Assembly (NCBI GenBank): GCA_033782935.1
Contig: JAWQEG010000361.1
Location: 140,001-204,000 of the forward strand
Origin: Petrolisthes cinctipes
Lineage: Eukaryota; Arthropoda; Malacostraca; Decapoda; Porcellanidae
DNA length: 64,000 bases
Reading direction: 5' to 3'
The stretch's first letter is position 1; every line of letters starts with the position of its first letter. Positions 1 to 10,505 of the stretch are shown here, one piece after another. Both the position numbers and the translations under genes were made by a program. The notes under the pieces were generated by a model. The model did not search any database. It worked only from the letters and a program-made list of their open reading frames with translations, and was not told the origin of the DNA.

Positions 1-24
1 CCATATCCATCAACCATCCATGTA

Positions 25-183
25 CAGTCACCAGCACTAATAAGTATACAGCTCTGGTTGAAGCTTTGAATAGGCTAAATTCACCAACGAAGTAATTCCA
101 ATGGAGATATTATTGTGCATTTATTTACTGTCTCTATTTAGGTATTCGAAACACACCTGTATACTTATTAGTGCTCGAGACTG
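25..183. mobile_element. MITE, Tc1/mariner-type, copy 1 of 3
   Basis: The two ends are inverted copies of about 27 bp starting CAGTC and running into CACTAATAAGTATACAG. TA dinucleotides flank both ends, as expected of Tc1/mariner target duplications. The 159-bp body has no coding capacity. Close relatives lie at 16,541-16,675 (reverse orientation) and 33,636-33,790. Confidence 0.8.
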
Positions 184-228
184 TACAGCCACAATCAAAT
201 AACCACCGACACTTTCTTTCCATCATGC

Positions 229-630
229 AAATAAATCAGTATCATATCTAAATATTATCATACAACAACAACACCTTACGTCAACTCAACCCCATCAATT
301 ATTATTATTATGAGGTGCTGCAAAATCATCATACACGTGTTGTTCTTTATTACCAAGATATTTACTACCACGATGGCAGGAAAGTGTAGGTGGATAATTG
401 ATTGTGGCTGTACAACAAATAAATCAGTATCATATCAAAATATAATCATACAACAACAACAACAACAACTCCTTACGTCAACTCAACCCCCCCATCAATT
501 ATTATTATTAATATTATTATTATTATGAGGTGCAGCAAAATCATCATACACGTGTTGTTCTTTATTACCAAGATATTTACTACCACGATGGAAGGAAAGT
601 GTGGGTGGATATTTGATTGTAACTACTGAT
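229..630. repeat. Tandem duplication, about 190-bp unit, two copies
   Basis: The sequence starting AAATAAATCAGTATCATATC near 229 begins again near 418. The two units share a CAA run, an ATT run, GAGGTGC and a CATACACGTGTTGTTCTTT block. They differ mostly in the lengths of the CAA and ATT runs. The 72-codon reading frame across it is low complexity and is not called as a gene. Confidence 0.8.
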
Positions 631-764
631 ATCAATAAAGGCAGACAGGAATTAACTCGACAACTAATAACTTAAAGGACCCTGTGATATTATTGGTGTT
701 GTTTCGTGGTGGCAATATTTGAAGGACTCATTTACCTCCATGCAATTTATCTGACTACAACACA

Positions 765-916
765 GGGGGAAATTTTGTGTTGGTAAATCTGGAGCGACTG
801 AATCCTCCAAACTATTCCAAGCAACAACAGAATTAACACCATTATTTTTGCTCTTCTGGTCCTGTTGTTTCATGGCATAATTATATACTTTGGAGGAATC
901 AAGGCACTCCAATGTA
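765..916. repeat. Short imperfect inverted-repeat element (TCCTCCAAA family)
   Basis: A block of about 130 bp has ends of the form CTGAATCCTCCAAAC and TTTGGAGGAATCAAGGC, which are imperfect inverted repeats. It also contains a CTATTCCAAGCAACA motif and a CACCATTATTTTTG motif. The same arrangement recurs near 4,440, 10,390, 35,790, 39,325 and 58,395 (reverse), so it is a dispersed family. Confidence 0.7.
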
Positions 917-1009
917 ACAAAAAATAATTATATACACGACCTTAATTAACATAGATTGGTTGGTTAGTTAGTTAGTTAGTTAGTTGGTTAGTTGGAATTG
1001 AATTGTTTG

Positions 1010-1240
1010 TTGTATAGATAAAAACATACAAAATCGAACTTAATTATTTGTTATAGATAAAACATACAAAATCGAACTTAATTAATTGTTATAGATAAAA
1101 ACATACATAATCGAACTTAATTATTTGTTATAGATAAAAACATACAAAATCGAAGTGAATTATTTGTTATAGATAAAACATACAAAATCGAACTTAATTA
1201 ATTGTTATAGATAAAAACATAATTACAAAATCGAACTCCC
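1010..1240. repeat. Tandem repeat, about 44-bp unit, five copies
   Basis: The unit contains TTGTTATAGATAAAAACATA followed by CAAAATCGAACTTAATTA. It repeats about five times with small indels in the A runs. No coding potential is seen. Confidence 0.8.
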
Positions 1241-1394
1241 GACCAATTAACCATATGTTGTGTGAGTATTGTTAATTAATTAGACAAGTTATAATTATAT
1301 ATAGGTTGATTTACTTGGATAATTAATTAACTCAGTCAGTGTTTTGTATATAATTATAATTCTGTCATTAATACCAACACTGTATACATATTAC

Positions 1395-1590
1395 TGAGCT
1401 GGGGTGGGGGTTTAGGGGGGTGCGGAAGTAGGACACAGGTGGGGGGGGGGAGGTTAGGTGGGTGCGGGAGTAGGGGGACAGGCTGGGGGGGGGGTTAGGG
1501 GGGTGCGGGGGTAGGAGACAGGCTGGGGGGGGTTAGGGGGGTGCGGGAGTAGGAGACAGGCTGGGGGGGGGGGTTAGGGGGGTGCAGGGA
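1395..1590. repeat. G-rich minisatellite (about 42 bp) with G-quadruplex potential
   Basis: Units contain long G runs, then TTAGGGGGGTGCGGGAGTAG and GAGACAGGCT. Four to five copies are present. The many G runs of 3-12 on one strand could form G-quadruplexes. A related array lies at 3,655-4,125. Confidence 0.85.
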
Positions 1591-1611
1591 TAGTATAGGT
1601 GTATTATTATT

Positions 1612-2775
1612 GTAGGAAAATAGGAAAATACACCTATATAGTTAAAATAGGAAAATACATCTATATAGTTAAAATAGGAAAATACACCTATATAGTTAAA
1701 ATAGGAAAATACACCTATATAGTTAAAATAGGAAAATACATCTATATAGTTAAAATAGGAAAATACACCTATATAGTTAAAATAGGAAAATACACCTATA
1801 TAGTTAAAATAGGAAAATACACCTATATAGTTATACAATATAGGAAAATACACTTATATAGTTATACAATATAGGAAAATACACCTATACGGTTATACAA
1901 TATAGCAAAATACACTTATATAGTTAAAATAGGAAAATACACCTATACAGTTATACAATACAGGAAAATACACCTATATAGTTTTACAATGTAGGAAAAT
2001 ACACTTATATAGTTATACAATAGGCCTACAGAAAAATACATCTATATAGTTATACAGCATAAGGAAATACACCTATATAGTTATACAATACAGCAAAATA
2101 CACCTATAGTTATACAATATAGCAAAATACACCTACCTATATAGTTATACAATAGGAAAATACATCTATATAGTTATACAATACAGCAAAATACACCTAT
2201 AGTTATACAATATAGCAAAATACACCTACCTATATAGTTATACAATAGGAAAATACATCTATATAGTTATACAATACAGCAAAATACACCTATAGTTATA
2301 CAATATAGCAAAATACACCTACCTATATAGTTATACAATAGGAAAATACATCTATATAGTTATACAATATAGCAAAATACACCTACCTATATAGTTATAC
2401 AATAGGAAAATACATCTATATAGTTATACAATATAGCAAAATACACCTACCTATATAGTTATACAATAGGAAAATACATCTATATAGTTATACAATATAG
2501 CAAAATACACCTACCTATATAGTTATACAATAGGAAAATACATCTATATAGTTATACAATATAGCAAAATACACCTACCTATATAGTTATACAATAGGAA
2601 AATACATCTATATAGTTATACAATATAGCAAAATACACCTACCTATATAGTTATACAATAGGAAAATACACTTATATAGTTATACAATATAGGAAAATAC
2701 ACCTATATAGTTATACAGCATAGGAAAATACACCTATATAGTTATACAATAGGAAAATACATCTATATAGTTCTA
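1612..2775. repeat. AT-rich minisatellite, 27-bp unit, about 40 copies
   Basis: The early units read GGAAAATACACCTATATAGT then TAAAATA. Later units switch to a variant with TTATACAATA and form a higher-order repeat of about 60 bp between 2,100 and 2,680. Open reading frames on both strands here are products of the repeat and are left out. Confidence 0.9.
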
Positions 2776-3410
2776 TACAAACTGTACATGCTGATGAGGC
2801 TGAAATCCCTTGGTAAGCAGCTACGTGAGTTGAGGAATATTTTCATTATGTTTATACTTCCCAAACTGACGTACGTATGCCTCACCAGCCTGGTCGTCAT
2901 CCCTCTCTCTCACACAACAACGGCAACTTGAGAGGTATACAGAAAAGGGCGTGCCGAATTATCATGTGAGATAGCTATATTTTTTTTTTTTTATAGGTAC
3001 ACGACAAACAAAACCGTTCTCATTACCCTCGACCTGACTTCCCTCACTGACAGCCACACTAAGCTGCTAAAACAGTTTGGTGAAAGACTTATCTCCCATC
3101 CCAGACACAGACACTTCCTACCAGACAACAACCCAAAACCCAGACATGCCATGAGACATTACAACAGACTAAAACCAATACGGGCTACTACAGAAAGATA
3201 TAAAAAGAGTGCTATTCCTATAATTGTTAACATAATTAACAATCCATAGACGTCAGCAATCCCCCATCATACTCATCATCAACATTTTCTTTGTGTATGT
3301 ATATAATTATATATGTATTGGAATATCTTTACCTATTCTATTTCTTTTAAATGTATGTATATTTTCAGCCTATGTCTGCCCTCATGTTAATAAACCGTTT
3401 ATTATTATTA
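2776..3410 (+). mobile_element. LINE 3' fragment (decayed reverse-transcriptase C-terminal region)
   Basis: Conceptual translation in shifting frames reads like the C-terminal tail of arthropod LINE reverse transcriptases. It includes a segment resembling LRNIFIMFILPKLTYV, then an in-frame stretch with LLKQFGERLISHPRHRHFLP that ends near 3,249. A short 3' tail follows, ending AATAAACCGTTTATTATTAT. The 27-bp minisatellite resumes at about 3,417, so the LINE appears to have inserted into that array. The clade is not determined. Confidence 0.6.
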
Positions 3411-3416
3411 TTATTT

Positions 3417-3530
3417 ACAATAAGAAAATACACCTATATAGTTATACAATAAGAAAATACACCTATATAGTTATACAATAAGAAAATACACCTATATAGT
3501 TATACAGCATAAGGAAATACACCTATATAT
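3417..3530. repeat. Continuation of the 27-bp AT-rich minisatellite
   Basis: Four units of the AAGAAAATACACCTATATAG type with the TTATACAATA variant. They belong to the array at 1,612-2,775, now separated from it by the LINE fragment. Confidence 0.85.
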
Positions 3531-3654
3531 AGAATAGGTTACTTTACATGTATTAACTGAGTGTGTTGTATGATTTAAGTTATACAATCAACACCTTATA
3601 TAATTATTATGTATTATAATTAATTAATGTTATAACAAATTACAATTCTTACTT

Positions 3655-4125
3655 CCTTAAGGGGGAGCGGGAATAGGGGGACGGGCTTGGGGGGGGGGAT
3701 TAAGGGGGTGCGGGAGTAGGAGACAGGCTGGGGGGTGGTTAGGGGGGTGCGGGAGTAGGGGACAGGCTTGGGGGGGTGCAGGAGTAGGGGGACAGGCTGG
3801 GGGGGGGTTAAGGGGGAGCGGGAATAGGGGGACAGGCTTGGGGGGGTTTTGGGGGTGCAGGAGTATAGGGGGATAGGCTGGGGGGGTTTTGGGGGGTGCA
3901 GGAGTATAGGGGGATAGGCTGTGGGGGGTTAAGGGGGTGCGGGAGTAGGAGACAGGCTGGAGGGGGGTTAGGGGGGTGCAGGAATAGGGGGACAGGCTTT
4001 CTACCACTCCAAGCCGGTCCCCCTATTCCCGCACCCCCCAACCCCCCCTCCAACCCTGTCCCCCTATTCCCGCACCCCCCAAACCCCCCCCCCCCTCCCC
4101 AAGCCTGTCTCCTACCCCCGCACCC
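3655..4125. repeat. G-rich minisatellite with a strand-switch point near 4,005
   Basis: Nine or so G-rich units like those at 1,395-1,590 run to about 3,998. After a short spacer (TTTCTACCACTCCAAGCC) the array continues as C-rich units, that is, in inverted orientation, to about 4,125. The result is a large imperfect palindrome of G-rich against C-rich units. Confidence 0.85.
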
Positions 4126-4157
4126 CCTTAATAATATACCATTAATTCTTATAAAAT

Positions 4158-4160
4158 ATA

Positions 4161-4202
<42 letters not shown>

Positions 4203-4276
4203 GAGTGTTTGTAAATAAATCATGTCAATAATATAGTGTGTTTATTGATATTTATTCTTTTCATTATAAGAGTGTG

Positions 4277-4322
<46 letters not shown>

Positions 4323-4420
4323 GTTGTTGTTGTTATTGTTGTTTTAGTTTTATTAAGGGGAAGGTTATTATTTACATGCTGTTGTTGTTGTTGTTGTTGT
4401 TGTTATGAGTTGTTTTATTA
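4158..4420. repeat. ATT/TTA and TGT trinucleotide microsatellites
   Basis: Runs of TTA at about 4,161-4,202 and 4,278-4,322 and GTT at 4,322-4,345 and 4,380-4,404. Reading frames here are low complexity. Confidence 0.9.
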
Positions 4421-4439
4421 AGGGGGAAGTTCTGTGTTG

Positions 4440-4583
4440 GTAAATCTAGCTGGAGCAACTGAATCCTCCAATTAAACTATTCCAAGCAACAGAACACCAT
4501 TATTTTTGTTCATCTGTGTGTCTTGTTGTTTCCTGGCATAATTATACTTTGGAGGAATTAACAAGGCACTCCAATGTAACAAA
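4440..4583. repeat. Short inverted-repeat element (TCCTCCAA family)
   Basis: Near-copy of the element at 765-916, with the same order of motifs: TGTGTTGGTAAATCT, TCCTCCAA, CTATTCCAAGCAACA, CACCATTATTTTTG, TTTGGAGGAATT and CAAGGCACTCCAATGTAAC. It sits just upstream of the LINE target site. Confidence 0.75.
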
Positions 4584-5082
4584 AGAAAAGAATTACCACC
4601 ACCTTTGCGCAGTGGCAATATGGTAACCAATGGGGTTCAGAGGTGCGGCCATTGTGTACTGGCTACTGTTAAACATTGGGAAGTTTTTAAAAGCACCTCG
4701 GTGACCTACCCTTCCTCAGGAGGGGTAGGTAAGTCTCACCCCGCCTCCACGTGGTAACCTCGGGGGACACCTCCCTGTTTTTATTATAGTCGATTTTATT
4801 TTAAAAGGTTGGAGGTGAAGCCAAAGGGGGAGGCGGTGTGGGGGCACATTAGGTTCCCCCACATATAGGTTTTAAATTTCTGTAATGTATATATTTTATA
4901 TGTATATATTTTAATGACATTTTTTTTTTTAAGTGTTTTTATGTAATTCTCTTTTTTTATTATTGTGGTGTTTTTTAAGTTCTTGACAATGTTGATGGCC
5001 CGTGTCCCTCCGGGAATGAGCGCTGCGTTGGCCTTGCCAGCCACCAGCGGCCCCCCAACGGGGGGACGGACGGCTGCGGCTA

Positions 5083-6238
5083 GTGGCGGGGAGGGGTCTC
5101 CAGTCTGCCCTACATGTGGGGGGCAGGAAAGGGGATGAATACTTGAGGGTGGTTGGGATCAATGTGAATGGAATGGTGAATGAGGTGAAAAGGAGAGAGA
5201 TAGTGGAGTGTTGCAGAAGAAGTAGAATAGATGTGTGTGGGATAACAGAGACACATGTGAAAGGATGGGGGGTGGAAGAGAGTGGGGATGAAGGGAAGAG
5301 TGTGTTGTGGGAAGGAATAGAAGGAGGCATGGTATGGACTGGTATGGATGAAAAAAGTAAAGGGAGAGGAAAGGAAGGGTGTGCATTGGTGGTGTCTGGG
5401 AGAGTGTGGAAAGGAATAGATGGGTATGGAAGGAAGGGAACAAGAATAGTATGGTTGACTGGCAAGATTGGTATTGTGAAATATGCATGGGTCTGCGCGT
5501 ATGCTCCGGTGAACGCGCAGACCAGAGTGGGAAAGGAAAAAATGAAAGAGTTCTGGGATGAAGTGAATGAATGTCTAAGAAAGTTTGAGAGTGGGAGGAG
5601 GAGTGTTGATAGGAGACATGAATGGGAAGGTAGGGAATGAGAGAAGAGGAAATGTAGTTGGCAAGTGGGGTGTGAATGGGATAAATGAGAATGGTGAGTG
5701 TCTGGTGAATGTGTGTGCCGAGGCAGGGTTGTTCCTCACCAACACCTGCTTCGAGCACAGACTGATCCACAGGTACACGTGGAAGAGGAGGGATGAGAGG
5801 GGTGAGCAAATGAGTTTGATAGATTACATAGCTGTGGATGAAAGGTTAAGGAAAGATGTGATGGATGCTAGAGTGGTGAGAGGAATGTTTCAGTGCTCTG
5901 ACCACTATGCAGTGTTGGCAAGGATTAGAGTCAGGGCAAAATGGGAGTATGGTAGGAAGGATAGAGGGGGGAACAAGAGGGAGGTGGCAAGTGGAAGATT
6001 GAATGACAGTGAGTACAGAGAGGTATATAAGAGGAGGGTGGGTGAGGTGCTGGAGGATGCTAGGCTGAGTATGGGAGAGGGAGTGGGAGTGAATGAGGTA
6101 TATGAAGTGTTTAAGGCAATAGTAATGAGAACAGCAGCAGAGGTAGTCGGATATAAGACACAGAAGAGGGGCAAGAAAGGGAGTGCTTGGTGGTCAGAAG
6201 AAGTGAAAGATGCAGTAGAGGAGAAAAGGAAGGCATAG
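5083..6238 (+). pseudogene. LINE endonuclease domain, one frameshift
   Basis: The reading frame starting in the GC-rich leader gives an AP-endonuclease-like domain. Visible motifs in order are GINVNG, the ITETH metal-binding glutamate motif, VCAYAPVN, LIGDMNGKVG, SLIDYIAV and CSDHYAV. These match the conserved blocks of LINE endonucleases that nick the target DNA. The frame changes between 5,600 and 5,640, just before the GDMN motif, so two overlapping segments (5,083-5,640 and 5,585-6,238) are needed. A frame-0 leader with several ATGs from 4,989 ends in PVCPTCGGQERG and joins the same ORF after a one-base shift near 5,130, so the true start may be upstream. Confidence 0.85.
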
Positions 6239-6257
6239 GAGAACATTACAGAGGAAT

Positions 6258-7683
6258 GTGTCAGAGGAAGTGAAAGAGAGGTGGAAGAGAGAATACAATG
6301 TATGTAAGAGACAAGTGAAGAGGATGGTGAGTGAAAGTAAAAGGAGAGTGGATGAGGAGTTTGGCATGAAACTGAGTGAAAAGTTTAAAGAAAACAAGAA
6401 ATTATTCTGGAAGGAGGTGAAAAGAGAAAGAGGAGAAGGAAAGTCTGGTAGCGTGAGAATGAAGAGAGAAGATGGAGTTACTGTGAGTGGAAGGGAGGAA
6501 GTGAAAGAAGTGTGGAAGAGGCATTTTGATGGTCTGATGAATGGGGGGACGGGAGGGGAGGCGGTGGTGACATGCATGGGGATGGAGGCAGGTGGTAGAC
6601 GACAGGGTGTACAGGGAGATTTAGGAAGAGAAGAGGTTAGGAAAGCAATAGGAAAGTTGAAGATGGGAAAGACACCAGGGGTGGATGGGATAACTGCTGA
6701 AATGTTAAAGTGTGGGGGGGAGGTAGTGGTGGAGTGGATGTTGCTTATATGTACATTGGCTTGGAGGCAGGGAGAGGTGCCAGAGGATTGGAGGAGAGCC
6801 ATAATTGTACCTTTGTATAAGAGGAAGGGAAGTAAGGATGAGTGTGGTAGCTATAGGGGAATAAGCCTCCTTAGTGTACCGGGGAAGGTTTACGGGAAGG
6901 TTCTTACTGAAAGACTGGTTGAAGTAACAGGGAATAAAGTTAGTGAGGAGCAGGGAGGGTTCAGAAAGGGTAGAGGATGTGTGGACCAGATATTTGCATT
7001 AAAATCAATAGTTGAGAAATATATTGGGAAGGGTAAGAAGTTGTATGCTGCCTTCATGGACTTGGAGAAGGCATACGATAGGGTTGATAGGAAAGCTATG
7101 TCAGAGGTGTTAAGAATTTATGGTGTTGGGGGGGTCTTTGCTGAAAGGCATTGGGGTCTTCTATGCAGGTGCAAAAGCATGTGTACGGGTAGAGGGTGAT
7201 CTAAGTGAGAGTTTTAATATTGGTGTAGGGCTGAGACAGGGATGTGTTATGTCACCATGGTTGTTCAATATATATATGGATGGTTGTATGAGAGAGATGA
7301 AAGCCAAAGTGAATGATCTGGGGGTGAAACTGAGGCTGAATGAAGCAAATTGGTCCTTGGCAGCAAGTTTATTTGCGGATGACACTGTGTTGATGGCTGA
7401 GAGTGAAAGGGAGTTACAGAGAGTGGTGGACGAATTTCAGTCTGTGTGTAAACGAAGGAAACTGAAGGTGAATGTTGGTAAAAGTAAAGTGATGGTATTT
7501 GAAAGAGCAGAAACTGAAGTGATTGACTTTGCTACACCTTACAGAGTGGCTGTACCAACTGGGACGAAGTGTGAGATAACTCTGAGGGGTGAGAGGATGG
7601 AGGAAGTGAAGGAGTTTAAGTACCTGGGTACAGTATGTGTAAACATGGAAGTATGGAAGGAGAAATTAGGGAGAGAGCAGTGA
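6258..7683 (+). pseudogene. LINE reverse transcriptase, one frameshift
   Basis: The RT fingers and palm are easy to read: GKTPGVDGI, IIVPLYKRKGSKDECGSY, GGFRKGRGCVDQ, AAFMDLEKAYDRV (motif A aspartate), LRQGCVMSPWLFNIYMD (motif B), SLFADDTVLM (catalytic FADD, motif C) and EFKYLG. The frame shifts near 7,120-7,150, between motif A and motif B. Copies of the same text recur elsewhere in the window, so this is a multicopy mobile-element gene and not a host gene. Confidence 0.9.
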
Positions 7684-8270
7684 AGGGTAGACAGGTCATA
7701 GGATCACTGGGGAGGATTATGAAGGGTAGAAGTGTGAGTATGGAAGTGAAAATGGGACTACGAAACAGTATAATCCTGCCAACACGGATATATGCGTCGG
7801 AGACATGGACATGGAGTAGGGCGCATCAGTCTAGAATAGGTGCTGTGGAAATGAGTTACTTGAGAGGAGCTTGTGGACTTACAAGGTGGGATGGAGAAAG
7901 TAATGAGAGTGTATATGAGAGGTGTGGTATGAGTGAGAAAGCAATTGGTATTGAATGTGGAGTGGTTGAGAGAGTGAAGCGTGATACATTAAGATGGTTT
8001 GGACATGTAGAGAGAATGCAAGGTGAGGAGTTTGTAAAGAAGGTGTATGGAAGTGAAGTTGTAGGACCTGGTGTGAGAGGCAGAACTCCCGTTAGATGGC
8101 AGAACAGAGTGGAAGAGTATGTAAAGGAGAGAAACATGAGGGGTAGAGGAGGGCTTGAACAAGTAAGGAGGGAGTGTTGGAACAGGGAGAACTGGAGACA
8201 CTTCTGCCGTGGCCACCCCCTTGGGGGGAGTTCCTGGAGGGAACGAGGCGTCAGAGCTATAGATAGATAG
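7635..8270 (+). pseudogene. LINE C-terminal region after the RT
   Basis: After a further frameshift the ORF continues with the C-terminal region common in RTE-type and related LINEs. It reads ASETWTWSRAHQSRIGAVEM, YLRGACGLTRW, LRWFGHVERM and PVRWQNRVEEYVKE. It stops at 8,268-8,270 inside the GATA tail. No RNase H motif is evident in this copy. Confidence 0.85.
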
Positions 8271-8289
8271 ATAGATACCACCACCTTAG

Positions 8290-8293
8290 TTAA

Positions 8294-8329
<36 letters not shown>

Positions 8330-8810
8330 ATAGACATACACACACACTGGTAATTAATAAAGCACAATGTATATATGTATAATTATTGGTACAGTATGTG
8401 TGTGTGTCTGTGTGTGTGTGTGTGTGTACAATTCCACACACACACATACACACACAGACAGACAGACACGATGGCTGGTATGTAAGTGTAGTGTGTACTC
8501 GTGTGTATATGTATGTGTGTGTGTATATATATATGTGTGTGCGTGTGTGTGTATGTGGTCCTTACATACACACACACACACACATATACATACAGGCCTG
8601 TATAGTGTGTACTCGTGTGTATATATATGTGTGTGTGTATGTGGTCCGTACATACACACACACACACACACACAGGCCTGTATAGTGTAGTATGTACTCG
8701 TATGTGTGTGTGTGTATGTATATATATGTGTGTGTGTATGTGGTCTGTACACACACACACACACACAGAACTGTACTGTGTGTGTGTGTGTGTGTGTGTG
8801 ACCCTATAAA
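8290..8810. repeat. ATT run and mixed TG/CA microsatellite array
   Basis: An ATT run at 8,296-8,328 is followed by alternating TG-rich and CA-rich blocks from about 8,396 to 8,802. A loose unit of about 100 bp carries GTGTACTCGTGTGTATAT and ACAGGCCTGTATAGTG. Alternation of the two strands makes it strongly self-complementary. All frames through it are repeat artefacts. Confidence 0.9.
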
Positions 8811-9340
8811 GTTAGGTCAACGTTATTATATGTGTGTTTATTTATATTTATTATTGATTTATTATTCTATCCATTTAATAATTACAATCAGGGTTAAAAT
8901 AGAATGTTTATAAATTGTTATTACTATTGGTGTATTTATTGGTATTATTATTATTATTTGTTGTTGTTATTTTATGATGGGTCTGTCTGTGTGTGTGTTT
9001 CCAGCCTTCCTTCCTTCTATCGTCTATCCAATTAGAGGGTGTAAGTATTAGTGTCTTGCGCTGTGTGTTGTGTGTTGTGATTGGTCCATTTCCCCGCCAG
9101 ACGCCGACCTACACCACCAACACTCAACTTTTAGGACATGTACCTCAAAATATTGACATTATTTACACACAAAACAACCCTATCAGTGCATTATAACTAC
9201 TAATATAATTACATATACATATGTAATTATAGTATATATGTCTTATACCTGCCTAGGCTTTGTAAATGTGTTAATATGGTGTATATGTTTTAGGAATGGC
9301 CCTATTTAATATTCATTCTAAAGTCCATATCAGACAGTGA
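8811..9340. other. Non-coding, no feature recognised
   Basis: AT-rich sequence with small ATT runs and one modestly mixed stretch at 9,000-9,190. I see no coding exon, RNA gene or clear repeat. Confidence 0.5.
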
Positions 9341-9530
9341 GCGTGGGAAGAGTTCCCGCCCAAAATGTGACGTCACAAGTAACGGAGGCTGTGATTGGTC
9401 AGCCCTGGTCCTCTGAGTTATCCGTGGCTTCCCATTGGCTGGCATCAATACAAACCGACCAATCACGTGTGAGGTGTTGGGATGGGGAGTCCAGGAAGGC
9501 AATATCTCCCGTCAGAGTCTCAGTTGCCCT
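9340..9530 (+). promoter_or_regulatory. Candidate promoter: CRE, CCAAT boxes, E-box, Inr-like
   Basis: In a short GC-richer patch I see an E2F-like TTCCCGCC at 9,353-9,360, a full palindromic CRE TGACGTCA at 9,368-9,375, and inverted CCAAT boxes (ATTGG) at 9,394 and 9,434. A forward CCAAT at 9,459-9,463 abuts an E-box CACGTG at 9,464-9,469. An arthropod-Inr-like TCAGTT lies at 9,520-9,525. This clustering is typical of housekeeping-type promoters. It lies 12 kb upstream of the first ph coding exon and could drive it, but no 5' untranslated exon or splice donor could be assigned. Confidence 0.5.
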
Positions 9531-9910
9531 CAAGTCTCGTGTGTGTGTGTGTTTGTCTTATTTAATCTTGGAAATAACTAACCAATACTAACTTTGATGT
9601 GGATTTGGTGACGATAGGAGGATGTATGGTGATTTTATCCATCTATAGACACTGAGGCATTCACTCTGAGGATTGTAATAAGATAAATAATGCTAGGTTT
9701 GTGAATACGGTTTGCGTTGTCTGGGCGGGTCCATTATATAGTGTGGTGGGGGAGGTCTGACCGAGGGAGGGATGAAAGAGAGAAAAAAAGAGCAAGAGGG
9801 AGGGACGGAGAGAGAAAGAAAGAAAGAGAGAAAACATACATACATACATACATTCCCCTCCTCTCTCTCTCTCTCTCTCTCTCATTTTTTTCTCTTGCGC
9901 ATCTCATCAT

Positions 9911-9945
<35 letters not shown>

Positions 9946-10217
9946 AAATAATTATATAAGCCTATGTGTATATTATTTTTAAAGGGTTTTGTCGCCCCTT
10001 TGAACCCGAATTTAGTAATATGTAACGGGAATATATTTTAGTTAAGTACTGTACGTGTGTGTGTGTGTCAAATTACCTCTATCCATCCCTCTCTCTCTCT
10101 CTCAAATTACTGCTATCCATCCCTCTCTCTCTCTCTCAAATTACCTCTATCCATCCCTCTCTCTCTCTCTCTCTCTCTCTGTCAAATTACCTCTATCTCT
10201 ATCTCTCTCTGTCAAAT

Positions 10218-10259
<42 letters not shown>

Positions 10260-10300
10260 AAATTACCTCTATCCATCCCTCTCTCTCAAAATTAAAAGGA
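9530..10300. repeat. GA and CT tracts and a CAAATTACCTCTATCC repeat
   Basis: Purine tracts at 9,765-9,835, CT runs at 9,860-9,883 and 9,914-9,942, and then from 10,068 a tandem unit made of CAAATTACCTCTATCCATCC followed by a CT run of variable length, about six copies. All frames are Ser/Leu repeat artefacts. Confidence 0.9.
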
Positions 10301-10384
10301 AGGTAATTGGAGATAGAGAGAGACGACAAGAATTTAATATTAGAGAGAGAAGAGAGGGTGTGTGTATGTTGGTGGTAAATAATA

Positions 10385-10505
10385 ATAAGAAGCAACCAAA
10401 TTTCTCCAAACTATTCCAAGCAACAGGCCACCATTATATTTTATCAATCTAGTGTTGTTGACTGAAATATTTTAAAGGAATCATGGCTCTCCAATCTACC
10501 TACCA
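10385..10505. repeat. Short inverted-repeat element (TCCTCCAA family), diverged
   Basis: Carries TCTCCAAACTATTCCAAGCA, then CACCATTATATTTTATC and a 3' end AAAGGAATCATGGCTCTCCA. It matches the order seen at 765-916 and 39,325-39,420. Confidence 0.6.

Larger units (their letters stand above)
4606..8275 (+). mobile_element. Non-LTR retrotransposon, near full length, frameshifted, with target-site duplication
   Basis: The element is bounded by an exact 12-bp direct repeat, TACCACCACCTT, at 4,594-4,605 and 8,276-8,287. This supports a single target-primed insertion. It has a 5' leader of about 0.45 kb, then an apurinic-type endonuclease, a reverse transcriptase and a C-terminal region, and it ends in a GATA microsatellite tail. 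The open reading frame is broken by about four frameshifts (near 5,620, 6,240, 7,130 and 7,660), so this copy is inactive. The tail and domain order resemble RTE-like elements, but the clade is inferred. Partial copies lie at 24,590-26,715, 33,205-33,405, 59,400-59,875, 61,320-61,720 and 62,150-62,810. Confidence 0.9.

Noticed and set aside
310..528. 72-codon frame near the start of the window
   Set aside because: It lies in a low-complexity tandem duplication (CAA and ATT runs) with no domain.
1612..2775. CRISPR-like regular repeats
   Set aside because: The 27-bp units are contiguous without unique spacers, and the genome is eukaryotic. This is a minisatellite.
6258..8270. Reverse transcriptase as a host gene or telomerase
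   Set aside because: It lies in a LINE with endonuclease, target duplication and several copies in the window, and it is frameshifted.
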